Shown: positions 44,854 through 53,041 of the stretch, piece after piece
How positions within the stretch are numbered: position 1 is the first letter of the stretch
Layout: each line of letters begins with the position of its first letter
Source: an uncultured Trueperaceae bacterium
GTDB taxonomy: Bacteria; Deinococcota; Deinococci; Deinococcales; Trueperaceae
DNA length: 64,000 nt
Direction: 5' to 3'
NCBI GenBank assembly: GCA_937907415.1
Contig: CALCHY010000282.1
Location: 1-64,000 of the forward strand
Notes under the pieces: model-generated
The model's input: only the letters and a program-made list of their open reading frames with translations
Databases searched by the model: none
What the model was told of the DNA's origin: nothing
Made by a program: the position numbers and the translations under genes

Positions 44854-45867
44854 TCAGCCGAGGGGGTGGCGGTAGGTGGCGGAGTAACGGCCCGTTACGT
44901 GGTGCTCGAGTTGACGTTCGATGTCCGCGAGGAGCGAACTGGCGCCCATGCGAAAGAGGTCAGGCTCGAGCCAGCGCCGGCCAAGCTCCTCTTTCATGAG
45001 CACGAGCCAGTTGAGGGCGTCCTTGGCGGTGCGCAGCCCACCGGCCGGCTTGAAGCCGACGGCGTAGCCGCTGCGCTCGTGATACTCGCGGATGGCGCGG
45101 GTCATCACCAGGCTGACTGGCAGGGTCGCGTTCTCGGTCTCCTTGCCCGTCGAGGTCTTGATGAAGTCAGCGCCGGCCATCATGGCAACCAGGCTTGCGC
45201 TGTAGACGTTGCGGAGCGTGCCCAACTCGCCGGTCGCGAGGATGGCCTTCATGTGCGCTGGCCCGCAAGCCTCGCGGAAGAGGAGCAGCTCGTCGTAAAG
45301 CGCCTCCCAGTCGTGCGCGAGCGCGAGGCGGCGGGAGATGACGATGTCGATCTCGTCCGCCCCTTCAGCTACCGAGCGGCGGATCTCTTCGACGCGGGTG
45401 TCCAGGGGCGACAGGCCAGCGGGGAAACCGGTCGAGACGGCGGCAACGGGCACGCCGCTGCCGCGCAGGGCCGCTACCGCGGCGGGAACCATGTCGTGGT
45501 AAACGCACACTGCGCCGGTGGTGATGCGCACGCCGCTCATGCCGAGGTCTTCGAGCAGGTCGTGGCGGACGGGCTGGACGGCCTTGGCGCACAGGCGCCT
45601 AACGCGGCCGACGGTGTCGTCGCCAGCCAGGGTCGTCAGGTCGATGAGGGTGATGGCCTTGAGCAGCCAAGCTGCCTGCCACTCCTTCTTGACGCTGCGC
45701 CGCGTGGTGAGCGTGGCCGCGCGGCGTTCGACGGCGCTGCGGTTGACGCGCACGCCCTCGACCCAATCGAGTTCAAGCGCCATACCTTCGTTGCGCGCCA
45801 GCGGCGCGAAGGCACCGGCCCCTGGCTGAGCCGCTGCTAGCGTGGCTTCATGCAGTGAGATGGTCAT
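44854..45867 (-). CDS. deoC: Deoxyribose-phosphate aldolase
   Basis: From the ATG at 45867 the protein is 337 residues, the long form of DERA like that of animals rather than the 250-residue E. coli form. It cleaves 2-deoxyribose-5-phosphate to acetaldehyde and glyceraldehyde-3-phosphate. The Schiff-base lysine lies in GADFIKTSTGKE, the second active-site lysine in VGFKPAGGLRT, and the conserved EIDIVISRRLAL carries the acidic residue. GAGGAGAG lies just ahead of this ATG; the frame is open 57 codons upstream, but that would overlap the divergent desulfhydrase gene. It is the first gene of the deoC-ALDH16-kbl-tdh operon. Confidence 0.93.
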   Translation of the reverse strand: MTISLHEATLAAAQPGAGAFAPLARNEGMALELDWVEGVRVNRSAVERRAATLTTRRSVKKEWQAAWLLKAITLIDLTTLAGDDTVGRVRRLCAKAVQPVRHDLLEDLGMSGVRITTGAVCVYHDMVPAAVAALRGSGVPVAAVSTGFPAGLSPLDTRVEEIRRSVAEGADEIDIVISRRLALAHDWEALYDELLLFREACGPAHMKAILATGELGTLRNVYSASLVAMMAGADFIKTSTGKETENATLPVSLVMTRAIREYHERSGYAVGFKPAGGLRTAKDALNWLVLMKEELGRRWLEPDLFRMGASSLLADIERQLEHHVTGRYSATYRHPLG

Positions 45868-45981
45868 GCCTACTCTCCTCGAGACGCGTGACGCGGGAGC
45901 GCGTGCCAAGCGCGATGCGTGAGCATACCCCCTCTGTGTTTTTCCAGCCCTGGCGGGTGCTGTGGCGCCGCGTTCGGCACT

Positions 45982-45987
45982 TATGAT
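45982..45987 (+). promoter_or_regulatory. Leaderless-type -10 box (TATGAT) of the desulfhydrase gene
   Basis: TATGAT, close to consensus, ends 5 nt before the ATG at 45993. No Shine-Dalgarno is present. Confidence 0.55.
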
Positions 45988-45992
45988 GCAGC

Positions 45993-46991
45993 ATGCAACT
46001 CTCTCGTTTCCCCCGTCGCCACTACACCCAAGGCCCAACGCCTCTCGAGCCTCTCCCGCGCCTTAGCGCGCACCTTGGCGGCCCGAACTTATGGCTCAAG
46101 CGCGACGACCTCCTTGGACTGGCAGCTGGCGGGAACAAGACCCGCAAGCTCGAGTTCCTGGTAGCTGACGCCTTGGAGCAGGGCGCTGACACGTTGGTGA
46201 CTACCGGCGCCGTGCAGTCGAATCACTGCCGCTTGACGCTCGCCGCCGCCGTCCACGAGGGGCTCTCGTGCCGCCTCGTGCTCGAGGAGCGCGTGCCGAA
46301 CAGCTACGACGTGCAGGCGAGCGGCAACAACTTCCTCTTCAACCTACTGGGGGTAGAGGCCGTGACGGTCGTGCCGGCAGGCACCGACTTGAACGCGGCC
46401 ATGCAGGTGGTGGCGGGCGAGGTGGCAGCTCTCGGGCGCAAGGCGTACGTCATCCCTGGCGGCGGTTCCAACCCACTAGGCGCGCTCGGCTACGTAGCGT
46501 GCGCCCAGGAGCTGATGCAGCAGGCGTTCGACCTCGGCTTGAACGTCACGCGCCTCGTGACGGCCAGCGGCAGCGGCGGCACGCACTCCGGCGTGGTGGC
46601 TGGCCTGACTGGTACGAGCGCTGGCGTACCCGTCACTGGCATCAGCGTGCGTGCGCCGAAGGCGCCGCAGGAAGAGAAGATCCTCGGTCTGGCCCGCGCC
46701 ACGGCGGAACTGGCTGGCTCCGAGCGGCTCCCGACGGCGGCCGACATCGAGGTGCTGGACGGTTACGTCGGCGGCGGCTACTCCATCCCTACTCCGGGCA
46801 TGGTCGAGGCCGTGAAGCTGTTCGCGCGCTTCGAGGGTGTGCTCCTCGACCCCGTCTACTCAGGCAAGGCGGCGGCTGGGCTCATCGACCTCGTGCGCAG
46901 CGGTGCGTTCGAGCGGCACGACAACGTCGTCTTCCTCCATACGGGCGGCAGCCCGGCGCTGTACGCCTACCAGGACGTGCTGGTCGGTTGA
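45993..46991 (+). CDS. dcyD: D-cysteine desulfhydrase / ACC deaminase-like PLP enzyme
   Basis: The 332-residue fold-type II PLP enzyme resembles D-cysteine desulfhydrase (328 in E. coli), which turns D-cysteine into pyruvate, H2S and ammonia. The PLP lysine lies in AAGGNKTRKLEFL; TTGAVQSNHCRLTLAAA, the phosphate loop ASGSGGTHSGV and LHTGGSPALYAY are typical. ACC deaminase and L-cysteate sulfo-lyase are close relatives and cannot be excluded. The gene overlaps the Asp/Glu racemase start by 1 nt (TGATG at 46989). Together they suggest D-amino acid handling. A -10 box sits 5 nt before the ATG. Confidence 0.82.
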   Translation: MQLSRFPRRHYTQGPTPLEPLPRLSAHLGGPNLWLKRDDLLGLAAGGNKTRKLEFLVADALEQGADTLVTTGAVQSNHCRLTLAAAVHEGLSCRLVLEERVPNSYDVQASGNNFLFNLLGVEAVTVVPAGTDLNAAMQVVAGEVAALGRKAYVIPGGGSNPLGALGYVACAQELMQQAFDLGLNVTRLVTASGSGGTHSGVVAGLTGTSAGVPVTGISVRAPKAPQEEKILGLARATAELAGSERLPTAADIEVLDGYVGGGYSIPTPGMVEAVKLFARFEGVLLDPVYSGKAAAGLIDLVRSGAFERHDNVVFLHTGGSPALYAYQDVLVG

Positions 46992-47734
46992 TGCAGGGGC
47001 GCCGGCCAGTGCTCGGCATCATCGGCGGACTCGGGCCGGCTGCCAGCGTCGATTTCTACGCCAAGGTCGTGGCGGCAACGCCGGCCCGCGGCGACAGCGA
47101 CCACCTCCACCTCGTGCTGCTCTCCGACCCGCGCGTACCCAACCGCAACGAGGCGGTGGCGGGAGTCGGCCCCAGCCCAGGGCCGCGGCTCGCCGACATG
47201 GCGAGACGCCTGGAGGCCGCCGGGGCCGAAGTCCTGTTCATGGTGTGCAACACGGCCCACGCCTACGCCGACGACATCGTGGAGGCGGTGCGGGCGCCGC
47301 TGGTCAGCATCATCGACGAGACGGTCGCTGCTACCTTGGCCGCGGCGCCCGGCGCGACGCGGGTGGGCGTCCTCGCGGCCGCAGGGGCGCAAGACGCCCG
47401 CCTCTACGCCACGGCGTTCCTCGGGCGCGGCGTGAGCGTAAGCGAGCCAAGCGGCGAGAGCCGGGCCCGTTTCATGGACCTCCTCTACCGCGTAAAGGGG
47501 GGCGAGGTGGGTGAGGACGTGCGCGCGGCGATGCTGGCGTTGGCCACAGAGCTGGTGGCGGACGGCGCGGCGGCCATCGTCGCTGGCTGCACAGAAGTCC
47601 CCCTCGTGCTGCGCTCGAGCGACCTAGCAGCCGCCGGAGTTGGCGTTCCGCTCATCTCGTCGACCGATGCGCTAGTAGCCGCAGCCGTGGCCGTTGGAAC
47701 GGGTGCGCGGCCGCTGCCACCAGGGCGGCGTTAG
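46991..47734 (+). CDS. Aspartate/glutamate racemase-family protein
   Basis: The 247-residue product has two racemase half-domains, each with the catalytic cysteine: MVCNTAHA in the first and AGCTEVPL in the second. The start LGIIGGLGPAASVDFYAKVV is that of PLP-independent aspartate racemases (YgeA/RacD type). It interconverts L- and D-amino acids by two-base chemistry. Its ATG overlaps the TGA of the desulfhydrase gene by one base, so the two are coupled. A frame continuing far upstream through that gene is a shadow. Confidence 0.88.
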   Translation: MQGRRPVLGIIGGLGPAASVDFYAKVVAATPARGDSDHLHLVLLSDPRVPNRNEAVAGVGPSPGPRLADMARRLEAAGAEVLFMVCNTAHAYADDIVEAVRAPLVSIIDETVAATLAAAPGATRVGVLAAAGAQDARLYATAFLGRGVSVSEPSGESRARFMDLLYRVKGGEVGEDVRAAMLALATELVADGAAAIVAGCTEVPLVLRSSDLAAAGVGVPLISSTDALVAAAVAVGTGARPLPPGRR

Positions 47735-47788
47735 CCAGCATCGGGGTCACGTAACAGCGTGCTGGCCGCAACCATCGGGCTGTGTGAG

Positions 47789-47804
47789 ACTCTTAACAAA
47801 GAGT
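47789..47804. promoter_or_regulatory. Inverted repeat upstream of phnD (operator candidate)
   Basis: ACTCTT, 4 bp, AAGAGT. It lies about 25 bp before a possible -10 TACTCT (47830-47835) and 115 bp before the phnD start. The placement suits a repressor or activator site; it could also be a weak hairpin. Confidence 0.35.
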
Positions 47805-47919
47805 GATGTAACGGCGCGCGCGCCCGTGCTACTCTTGCTCCCGCGCAGGCACGAACACGGCGAAGCGGGCGGTCCGCTCACCGCGTTACGCCTCGATTAC
47901 GAACGTCGGAGGAAACCAC

Positions 47920-48801
47920 TTGAAGCGACTGTTCTCAACCCTTATTGCCGTCGTGCTAGGCGCCACGCTCTTCATGGGCACCGCCAGCGCACAAGGCGAC
48001 GTACCTGCCAAGCTCATCTTGGGCATGGTTCCTAGCCGCGAGGCCGACACCATCGTCGATAGCCTTGACCCGATCGCCGCCATGCTCTCCGAGCGCCTCC
48101 TCATCCCCGTCGAGACCTTCGTTTCGACCAACTTCGTCGGCCTCGTAGAAGCCGTCGGCACCGGTCGCGTCGACATCGGGCTCTTCGGGCCAGCCGCCCT
48201 CGTTCAGGCCGTCGACAACTACGGCGCCCAGGTCATCCTGGCCTCCGTGCGTCAAGGCGCCACCGCGTACCGCGCCCAGTTCAACGTGCGTTGCGACAGC
48301 GGCATCACGACCTTCGAGCAGCTCCGCGGCAAGACCATCGCCTTCGTCGATCCGGGCTCCGCTTCCGGTTACCAGTTCCCGTACGTCACCCTCAAGAACA
48401 CGTACGGCATCGACCCTGACACGGAGATGACCTCCATCTTCGCCGGCTCGCACGATGCGTCCGCCCTCGCCGTCTACAACGGTGACGTCGACGTTTCCGT
48501 TACCTTCGGTGGCAGCCCAGGCTCCGACGGCCGCGAGACCATCGAGGCCGAGTACCCAGACGTCAAGGACGTCGTGTGCATCCTCGGTTACTCCGATTAC
48601 ATCCCGAACGACGGCGCCGTCGTGCGCAAGGGTCTCGACCCGCAACTCGTCGACCAGATCGCAGACGCGCTCATCGACATCGCCAGCACGCCGGAAGGCA
48701 AGGAACTCACCAAGACGCTCTTCAACGTGACCGACTTCGCTCGCGTTGACGCGTCCGCGTACGACATCGTCCGCGAGGTCTCCAAGACCTTCCAGCGGTA
48801 G
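47920..48801 (+). CDS. phnD: Phosphonate/phosphite ABC transporter substrate-binding protein
   Basis: The 293-residue periplasmic binding protein has a signal peptide (about 1-24, ending MGTASA) and the PhnD/TauA-like family features LILGMVPSREADTIVDSLDP, VDIGLFGPAALVQA and FVDPGSASGYQFPYV. It captures phosphonate, phosphite or a related oxyanion outside the membrane. The start is TTG, supported by GGAGG 7-11 nt ahead. It heads the phnD-phnC-phnE-phnE cluster and is followed by a hairpin that probably lets it be made in excess over the membrane parts. No C-P lyase or phosphite dehydrogenase gene is in the window. Confidence 0.9.
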   Translation: MKRLFSTLIAVVLGATLFMGTASAQGDVPAKLILGMVPSREADTIVDSLDPIAAMLSERLLIPVETFVSTNFVGLVEAVGTGRVDIGLFGPAALVQAVDNYGAQVILASVRQGATAYRAQFNVRCDSGITTFEQLRGKTIAFVDPGSASGYQFPYVTLKNTYGIDPDTEMTSIFAGSHDASALAVYNGDVDVSVTFGGSPGSDGRETIEAEYPDVKDVVCILGYSDYIPNDGAVVRKGLDPQLVDQIADALIDIASTPEGKELTKTLFNVTDFARVDASAYDIVREVSKTFQR

Positions 48802-48835
48802 TTCTCGGGCGCTCTGGCGCCTAGTTCACAGATTG

Positions 48836-48865
48836 CGGGCGGCCGGGTCTATCCCTGGTCGCCCG
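48836..48865 (+). terminator. Attenuator-like hairpin between phnD and phnC
   Basis: CGGGCGGCCGGG (48836-48847) pairs with 48853-48865 (12 bp, one bulged T, one G-U, 5-nt loop), followed by TTT. Partial termination here would lower phnC/phnE relative to phnD. Confidence 0.6.
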
Positions 48866-48888
48866 TTTCCGTGTAGCGTTGTCCCGTC

Positions 48889-49659
48889 GTGGCACATATC
48901 GAGTTCGAAAACGTCGAAGTCATCTACAAGACTGGACTCAAGGCCCTCAAGGGCGTGAGTCTGCAAGTCCCTCAGGGTCAGTTCGTCGTTGTCGTCGGCT
49001 TGTCGGGCGCGGGTAAATCTACCCTCATCCGCACCGTCAACAACCTGGTCGCGCCGTCGACCGGCCACGTGACCGTGGCTGGCACCAACGTCACGGCCGC
49101 GCGCGGCCAGGCGCTTAGGCGTGCGCGCTCAGACATCGGCATGATCTTCCAGACCTTCAACCTGGTGAAGCGCTCTAGCGTCATCCGCAACGTGCTAGCT
49201 GGTCGCCTCGGCGACCTACCAGCGTGGCGTGGCGTGCTGGGCGCGTTTCCACGCGAGGACCTCGCCTACGCGCACGACTGCCTGCGGCGCGTTGGGATCC
49301 CGGAGAAGGCCTACGTGAGGGCAGACGCGCTCTCTGGCGGCCAGCAGCAGCGAGTTGGCATCGCCCGCGCCCTGGCGCAACGACCGACCGTCATGCTCGC
49401 CGACGAGCCCGTCGCCAGCCTCGACCCGCCCACCTCGCACGCCGTCATGTCTGACCTCAAGCGCATCGCTAGGGAGGACGGCATAACGACACTGGTGAAC
49501 CTGCACTTCATCGACATGGCCCGCGACTACGCAGACCGCATCATCGGCATGCGCGACGGCCTCGTCGTGTTCGACGGCACGCCTGACGAGGCGACGGACG
49601 CCGCCTTCGAGGACATCTACGGTCGCCCCATCGACGACAAGGACCTCCGGGGTGTCTAG
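48889..49659 (+). CDS. phnC: Phosphonate/phosphite ABC transporter ATPase
   Basis: The 256-residue ATPase has Walker A GLSGAGKST (about 39-47), the PhnC-typical IGMIFQTFNLVKRSSVIRNV around the Q-loop, the long insertion LGDLPAWRGVLGAFPREDL seen in PhnC, signature LSGGQQQRV, Walker B VMLADEP and H-loop NLHFID. It powers import. The start is GTG without a good ribosome site. The phnE start overlaps its end by 8 bp. Confidence 0.95.
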   Translation: MAHIEFENVEVIYKTGLKALKGVSLQVPQGQFVVVVGLSGAGKSTLIRTVNNLVAPSTGHVTVAGTNVTAARGQALRRARSDIGMIFQTFNLVKRSSVIRNVLAGRLGDLPAWRGVLGAFPREDLAYAHDCLRRVGIPEKAYVRADALSGGQQQRVGIARALAQRPTVMLADEPVASLDPPTSHAVMSDLKRIAREDGITTLVNLHFIDMARDYADRIIGMRDGLVVFDGTPDEATDAAFEDIYGRPIDDKDLRGV

Positions 49660-50437
49660 CCAAGACAGCGCGCGCCCGCAGGCTGCCAGGCGCCTCAAGA
49701 GCTGGGGCACGCTGGCGGTCTTTGCCGTGCTCATCTTGTTCGCCTTCAGGGCGACGAAGTTCAACTTGCCCGCGCTCTTCACGGGGGCGGCCGACTTCTT
49801 CCGCTTCTTCGGGCGCATGGCGCCAGACTTCACCGCGCTGCCTCAGATCTGGTCGCCGCTACTGCAGACCATCCAGATCGCTTACGTAGCCACCGTCGTT
49901 GGCAGCCTCATCGCCATCCCGCTCATCTTCCTCGCTTCAGCCAACACGGCGATCGACCCCATCAGCATGTGGGTGGCGCGCACCCTGTTGACCGTCCTGC
50001 GCAGCATTCCGGACCTCTTGTGGGCGGCGCTGTTCGTGGCCGTACTCGGACTCGGGGCGCTGCCAGGCGTGGTGGCCCTTACGCTCTTCTCCATCGGCGT
50101 GCTCGCCAAGCTCGGGTCGGAGACGGTCGAGTCGATCGATCCCGGCCCGCTCGAGGCGTTGCGGGCGGTCGGGGCGGGACGTAACCGCACCATCGTCTTC
50201 GCCGTCGTCCCGCAGGTAGCTGCCACCATGGTCTCCTTCATCCTCTACGTTTTCGAGATCAACGTGCGCGCCAGCGTGGTCATCGGCTTCGTCGGCGCCG
50301 GAGGCATCGGCGTTCTGCTGCAGCGCTACCTGAACTTCTTCGACTACACCGGCCTAGGCGCCCTCATCGTCGTGATCTTCCTTGTCGTCCTCCTCATCGA
50401 CGGGTTCAGCGTCTGGGCCCGCTCGCGGCTCATCTAG
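49652..50437 (+). CDS. phnE: Phosphonate/phosphite ABC transporter permease (first)
   Basis: The 261-residue inner-membrane protein has about six membrane segments. The BPD-type permease loop that contacts the ATPase is visible as ETVESIDPGPLEALRAVGAG (about 150-170). FEINVRASVVIGFVGAGGIG near the C-terminus is characteristic of PhnE. GTG start overlapping phnC by 8 bp. Confidence 0.92.
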   Translation: MSSQDSARPQAARRLKSWGTLAVFAVLILFAFRATKFNLPALFTGAADFFRFFGRMAPDFTALPQIWSPLLQTIQIAYVATVVGSLIAIPLIFLASANTAIDPISMWVARTLLTVLRSIPDLLWAALFVAVLGLGALPGVVALTLFSIGVLAKLGSETVESIDPGPLEALRAVGAGRNRTIVFAVVPQVAATMVSFILYVFEINVRASVVIGFVGAGGIGVLLQRYLNFFDYTGLGALIVVIFLVVLLIDGFSVWARSRLI

Positions 50438-50441
50438 CAAC

Positions 50442-51263
50442 ATGGTCAAGACCTTACAGACTCCCCCGACAGACATCCCGCGCGCGCCCGCGAGCGTGCG
50501 CCGCAACCGCAGCCTCTTGATCATCGGCGCTGCCCTCCTCGTCGCACTCTTCGTCCTCGCGTTGGTGACGATGAACTTGCCGACCTGGTCGCGTGTCCTT
50601 AGCGGCCTGCAGCGCAACGCCATGCCGCTGCTTCGCGGCCTGGTGCGGCCGGAGACGAGCGTCTTCGAGCTCGCGTGGAACTCGATGGTCACCACGTTCT
50701 TCATGGCCATCCTCGGCACCATCCTCGGCGCCGTTCTCGCGTTCCCCATGTCGTTCCTTGCAGCCGGCAACCTCTTGGGCGGCACGCGCTGGGCGCTGCC
50801 TGGCAAGGCCGTGCTGGTGGCCGTGCGCACGTTCCCTGAGATCGTGCTGGCCGTGATCTTCGTTGCCGCGGCGGGCCCAGGGCCAACGGCGGGCATCATG
50901 GCGATGGGCATCCACTCGATCGGTTACCTCGGCAAGGTGTTCTCCGACGTCATCGAGGGCATCGATCAGGGCCCGATGGAGGCCATCAGGGCCGCAGGCG
51001 GGAACCAGCTCCACACGTTCCTCTTCGCGGTCGTGCCCCAGGTGCTCCCAGAGTTCGCGTCCAACGTGCTTTACCGCTTCGAGATCAACTTGCGGTCCGC
51101 CGCGGTGCTCGGCATGGTCGGCGCGGGCGGCATCGGTCTGCCCCTCATTCAGCGACTGCAGTTCAGGCGCTGGGCTGAAGTCTCGATGTTCATCATCGTC
51201 ATCGTGGTGTTCATCATCGTCGTCGACGCCATCAGTTCGAACATCAGGCGCCGCCTGGTCTGA
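50442..51263 (+). CDS. phnE: Phosphonate/phosphite ABC transporter permease (second)
   Basis: From the ATG at 50442, 4 nt after the first permease, the product is 273 residues. The EAA-like loop is DVIEGIDQGPMEAIRAAGG, and FEINLRSAAVLGMVGAGGIG matches the first permease, so the two are ancient paralogues that should form a heterodimer. The frame opens 20 codons earlier inside the first permease; I prefer 50442. About six membrane segments. Confidence 0.9.
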   Translation: MVKTLQTPPTDIPRAPASVRRNRSLLIIGAALLVALFVLALVTMNLPTWSRVLSGLQRNAMPLLRGLVRPETSVFELAWNSMVTTFFMAILGTILGAVLAFPMSFLAAGNLLGGTRWALPGKAVLVAVRTFPEIVLAVIFVAAAGPGPTAGIMAMGIHSIGYLGKVFSDVIEGIDQGPMEAIRAAGGNQLHTFLFAVVPQVLPEFASNVLYRFEINLRSAAVLGMVGAGGIGLPLIQRLQFRRWAEVSMFIIVIVVFIIVVDAISSNIRRRLV

Positions 51264-51329
51264 GCGCCGACTCCCGCCATGCTCGCGCTGGGACGATCGG
51301 GGGCCCCAGCGCGTGGCATGATCGGCGTG

Positions 51330-51767
51330 ATGAGCGATTACCCCGAAGCCACCCGGGACAGCCTCCTCGACGCAGCCGCCGAGGTCCTGTTAGCCACCGT
51401 CGCGTCGGACAGGACTGGCGTCGTGGCCTACTACCGCGAGATCCTCGCCGCTGGCCGCTACCTCTACGACGCGCAGCGCAAGTACGCGCACAACGGCCTC
51501 GTGAGCGCCGTGTTCCAACGCACGGAAGCGCCTGACTACACCGCTAGCGAGGAGCCACTTACGCGTGAACGCCTCCTCAAGCGCCTTGCCGAGGTCGGCG
51601 AACTCGTAAAGGACGACGCCGAGGGCGACGAGTTCAAGGTCTTCCTCTACGACTTGGCGCGGCACGTGTCTCACGCATCTGGCGGCCTGTTCCGCCCGCG
51701 TGTCAGCGCCGGAGAGGCGGAGTTCCTCGCCGAGCTAAGGCGCCTCCTCAAGATGCCAGAGCAGTAA
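51330..51767 (+). CDS. Small soluble protein of unknown function
   Basis: I do not recognise this 145-residue protein. It looks mostly helical and soluble: a first half with AAAEVLLATVASDRTGVVAYYREILAAG in outline, a middle TRERLLKRLAEVGELVKDDA, and an end GEAEFLAELRRLLKMPEQ. ATG codons at 51318 and 51330 and a GTG at 51327 are all possible starts; none has a clear ribosome site, and I use 51330. It lies 66 bp after the second permease and 2 nt before the membrane protein gene, so it probably belongs to one transcription unit with them. Confidence 0.6.
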   Translation: MSDYPEATRDSLLDAAAEVLLATVASDRTGVVAYYREILAAGRYLYDAQRKYAHNGLVSAVFQRTEAPDYTASEEPLTRERLLKRLAEVGELVKDDAEGDEFKVFLYDLARHVSHASGGLFRPRVSAGEAEFLAELRRLLKMPEQ

Positions 51768-51769
51768 TC

Positions 51770-53041
51770 GTGCGGGCCCGTTGGGTGTGGGGCGTGAGCA
51801 TGGCTAGTTTCGTACTAGCCGCCAGCACCGGCACGTACTACCGCTTCTCCCTGATCTACCGCCTACCGGGCGTGCTGGAATACATCAGACACGCGCACTC
51901 GCACCTGATGTTCTTCTCGTGGATCACGCCGCCGCTGATGCTGCTGGTTGGGGCGCATCTGAGTGGCCGCGGGCTGCGGACGAAAGGGTTCGGACTCGCC
52001 GCGGCCCTGGCCGTCTTCGGTGGGCTCCTAACCTATCTACCGTTCCTCAAGACCGGCTACCACCTGTTGAGCCTGGGTGGCGGCAAGCCGCTGCCCATCT
52101 CGATGTTCGCGTCTGGTGCCAACGGCATCGCTTGGTACTTGTTCGTCGCCTTGTACGTCGCGGCGACTTGGCGCGTGAAGCGCTGGCCCGTCCTGCGGCT
52201 CTTCGACGGTGCCGTCGCCCTGCTCGTCGTGGCTACCGTCGCCATCGGCGGGCTGGCGATGCTAGGCGCCACGGGGCAAGTGCAGCGCCCGCTGATGCTC
52301 GCGCTCGTTGACTGGTTCCTTACCGCCTTCGCTGACGGCTGGTTCGGACTCGCCATAGTGGGGCTCGCCGCCTGGCATGGAGCGCAAAGGCGCCTTGCGC
52401 GCCGCCCCATCGGGTTGCTCGTGTGGGCGTTGGTGGCAGCGATCGCAGTGCGCAGCGCGGCGCGTTTCGCAGTGGCCGGGCTCGGCTGGGCCTGGGCGGG
52501 TGGCGCGGACGCCAGCGCCAGCACGGTGGCCGCCCTCGTCTGGCTCGTGCTCGTGCACGCCGTGTGGCCGCCGGCTGAGCCGCGGCCAGCTCAGCTAAGC
52601 GGCGCGACCCTGTGGCTGCGGCAGCTGGCGCTTGCGCTCATCGCCATCAAGGGCGTCGTCGAGTTCTCCGGCGCGGTGCCAGCCGCGCGGGAGTGGCTGT
52701 TCGCCGTGCCGCTGCACGTGTTCTTCCTCCACGCCTTCCTGCTCGGCGCCGTCAGCCTTGGGCTCATCTACGCCATGCGCGTGACCCTGGGCGCCAGCAC
52801 GTTCCGAGGTGCTTGGGCGTTCGTGGCTGCCGTAGCCATGATGCTCGGCGCCCTCGTAACCCTCACGCCCGTGTGGCCCAGCGCGTTGGCCGGACCGTGG
52901 GTGCTTTACGCGACAGCCATCACGAGCATCGGCCCCGTACTGGTCGTCGCGTTCTCGCTCATCCGGCTCGACTTCGGGTCCGCGACCACAGCAAGGCCAC
53001 TACCACGAGTAACGCCAGAGCCAAACCAGACAGCGCGGTAG
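51770..53041 (+). CDS. Polytopic membrane protein with an N-terminal HAHSH motif
   Basis: The 423-residue protein has about twelve hydrophobic segments. The first two flank RHAHSHLMFFSWITPPLMLL (about residues 41-60), where clustered His residues at a membrane edge recall haem- or metal-binding proteins such as NnrS and some oxidase-like families. I cannot name the family. Another conserved-looking His pair is LHVFFLHAFLLGAVSLGL (about 318-335). GTG start 2 nt after the preceding stop. Its 3' end overlaps the convergent MFS gene by 83 bp, which is unusual for two real genes. Confidence 0.7.
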   Translation: MRARWVWGVSMASFVLAASTGTYYRFSLIYRLPGVLEYIRHAHSHLMFFSWITPPLMLLVGAHLSGRGLRTKGFGLAAALAVFGGLLTYLPFLKTGYHLLSLGGGKPLPISMFASGANGIAWYLFVALYVAATWRVKRWPVLRLFDGAVALLVVATVAIGGLAMLGATGQVQRPLMLALVDWFLTAFADGWFGLAIVGLAAWHGAQRRLARRPIGLLVWALVAAIAVRSAARFAVAGLGWAWAGGADASASTVAALVWLVLVHAVWPPAEPRPAQLSGATLWLRQLALALIAIKGVVEFSGAVPAAREWLFAVPLHVFFLHAFLLGAVSLGLIYAMRVTLGASTFRGAWAFVAAVAMMLGALVTLTPVWPSALAGPWVLYATAITSIGPVLVVAFSLIRLDFGSATTARPLPRVTPEPNQTAR

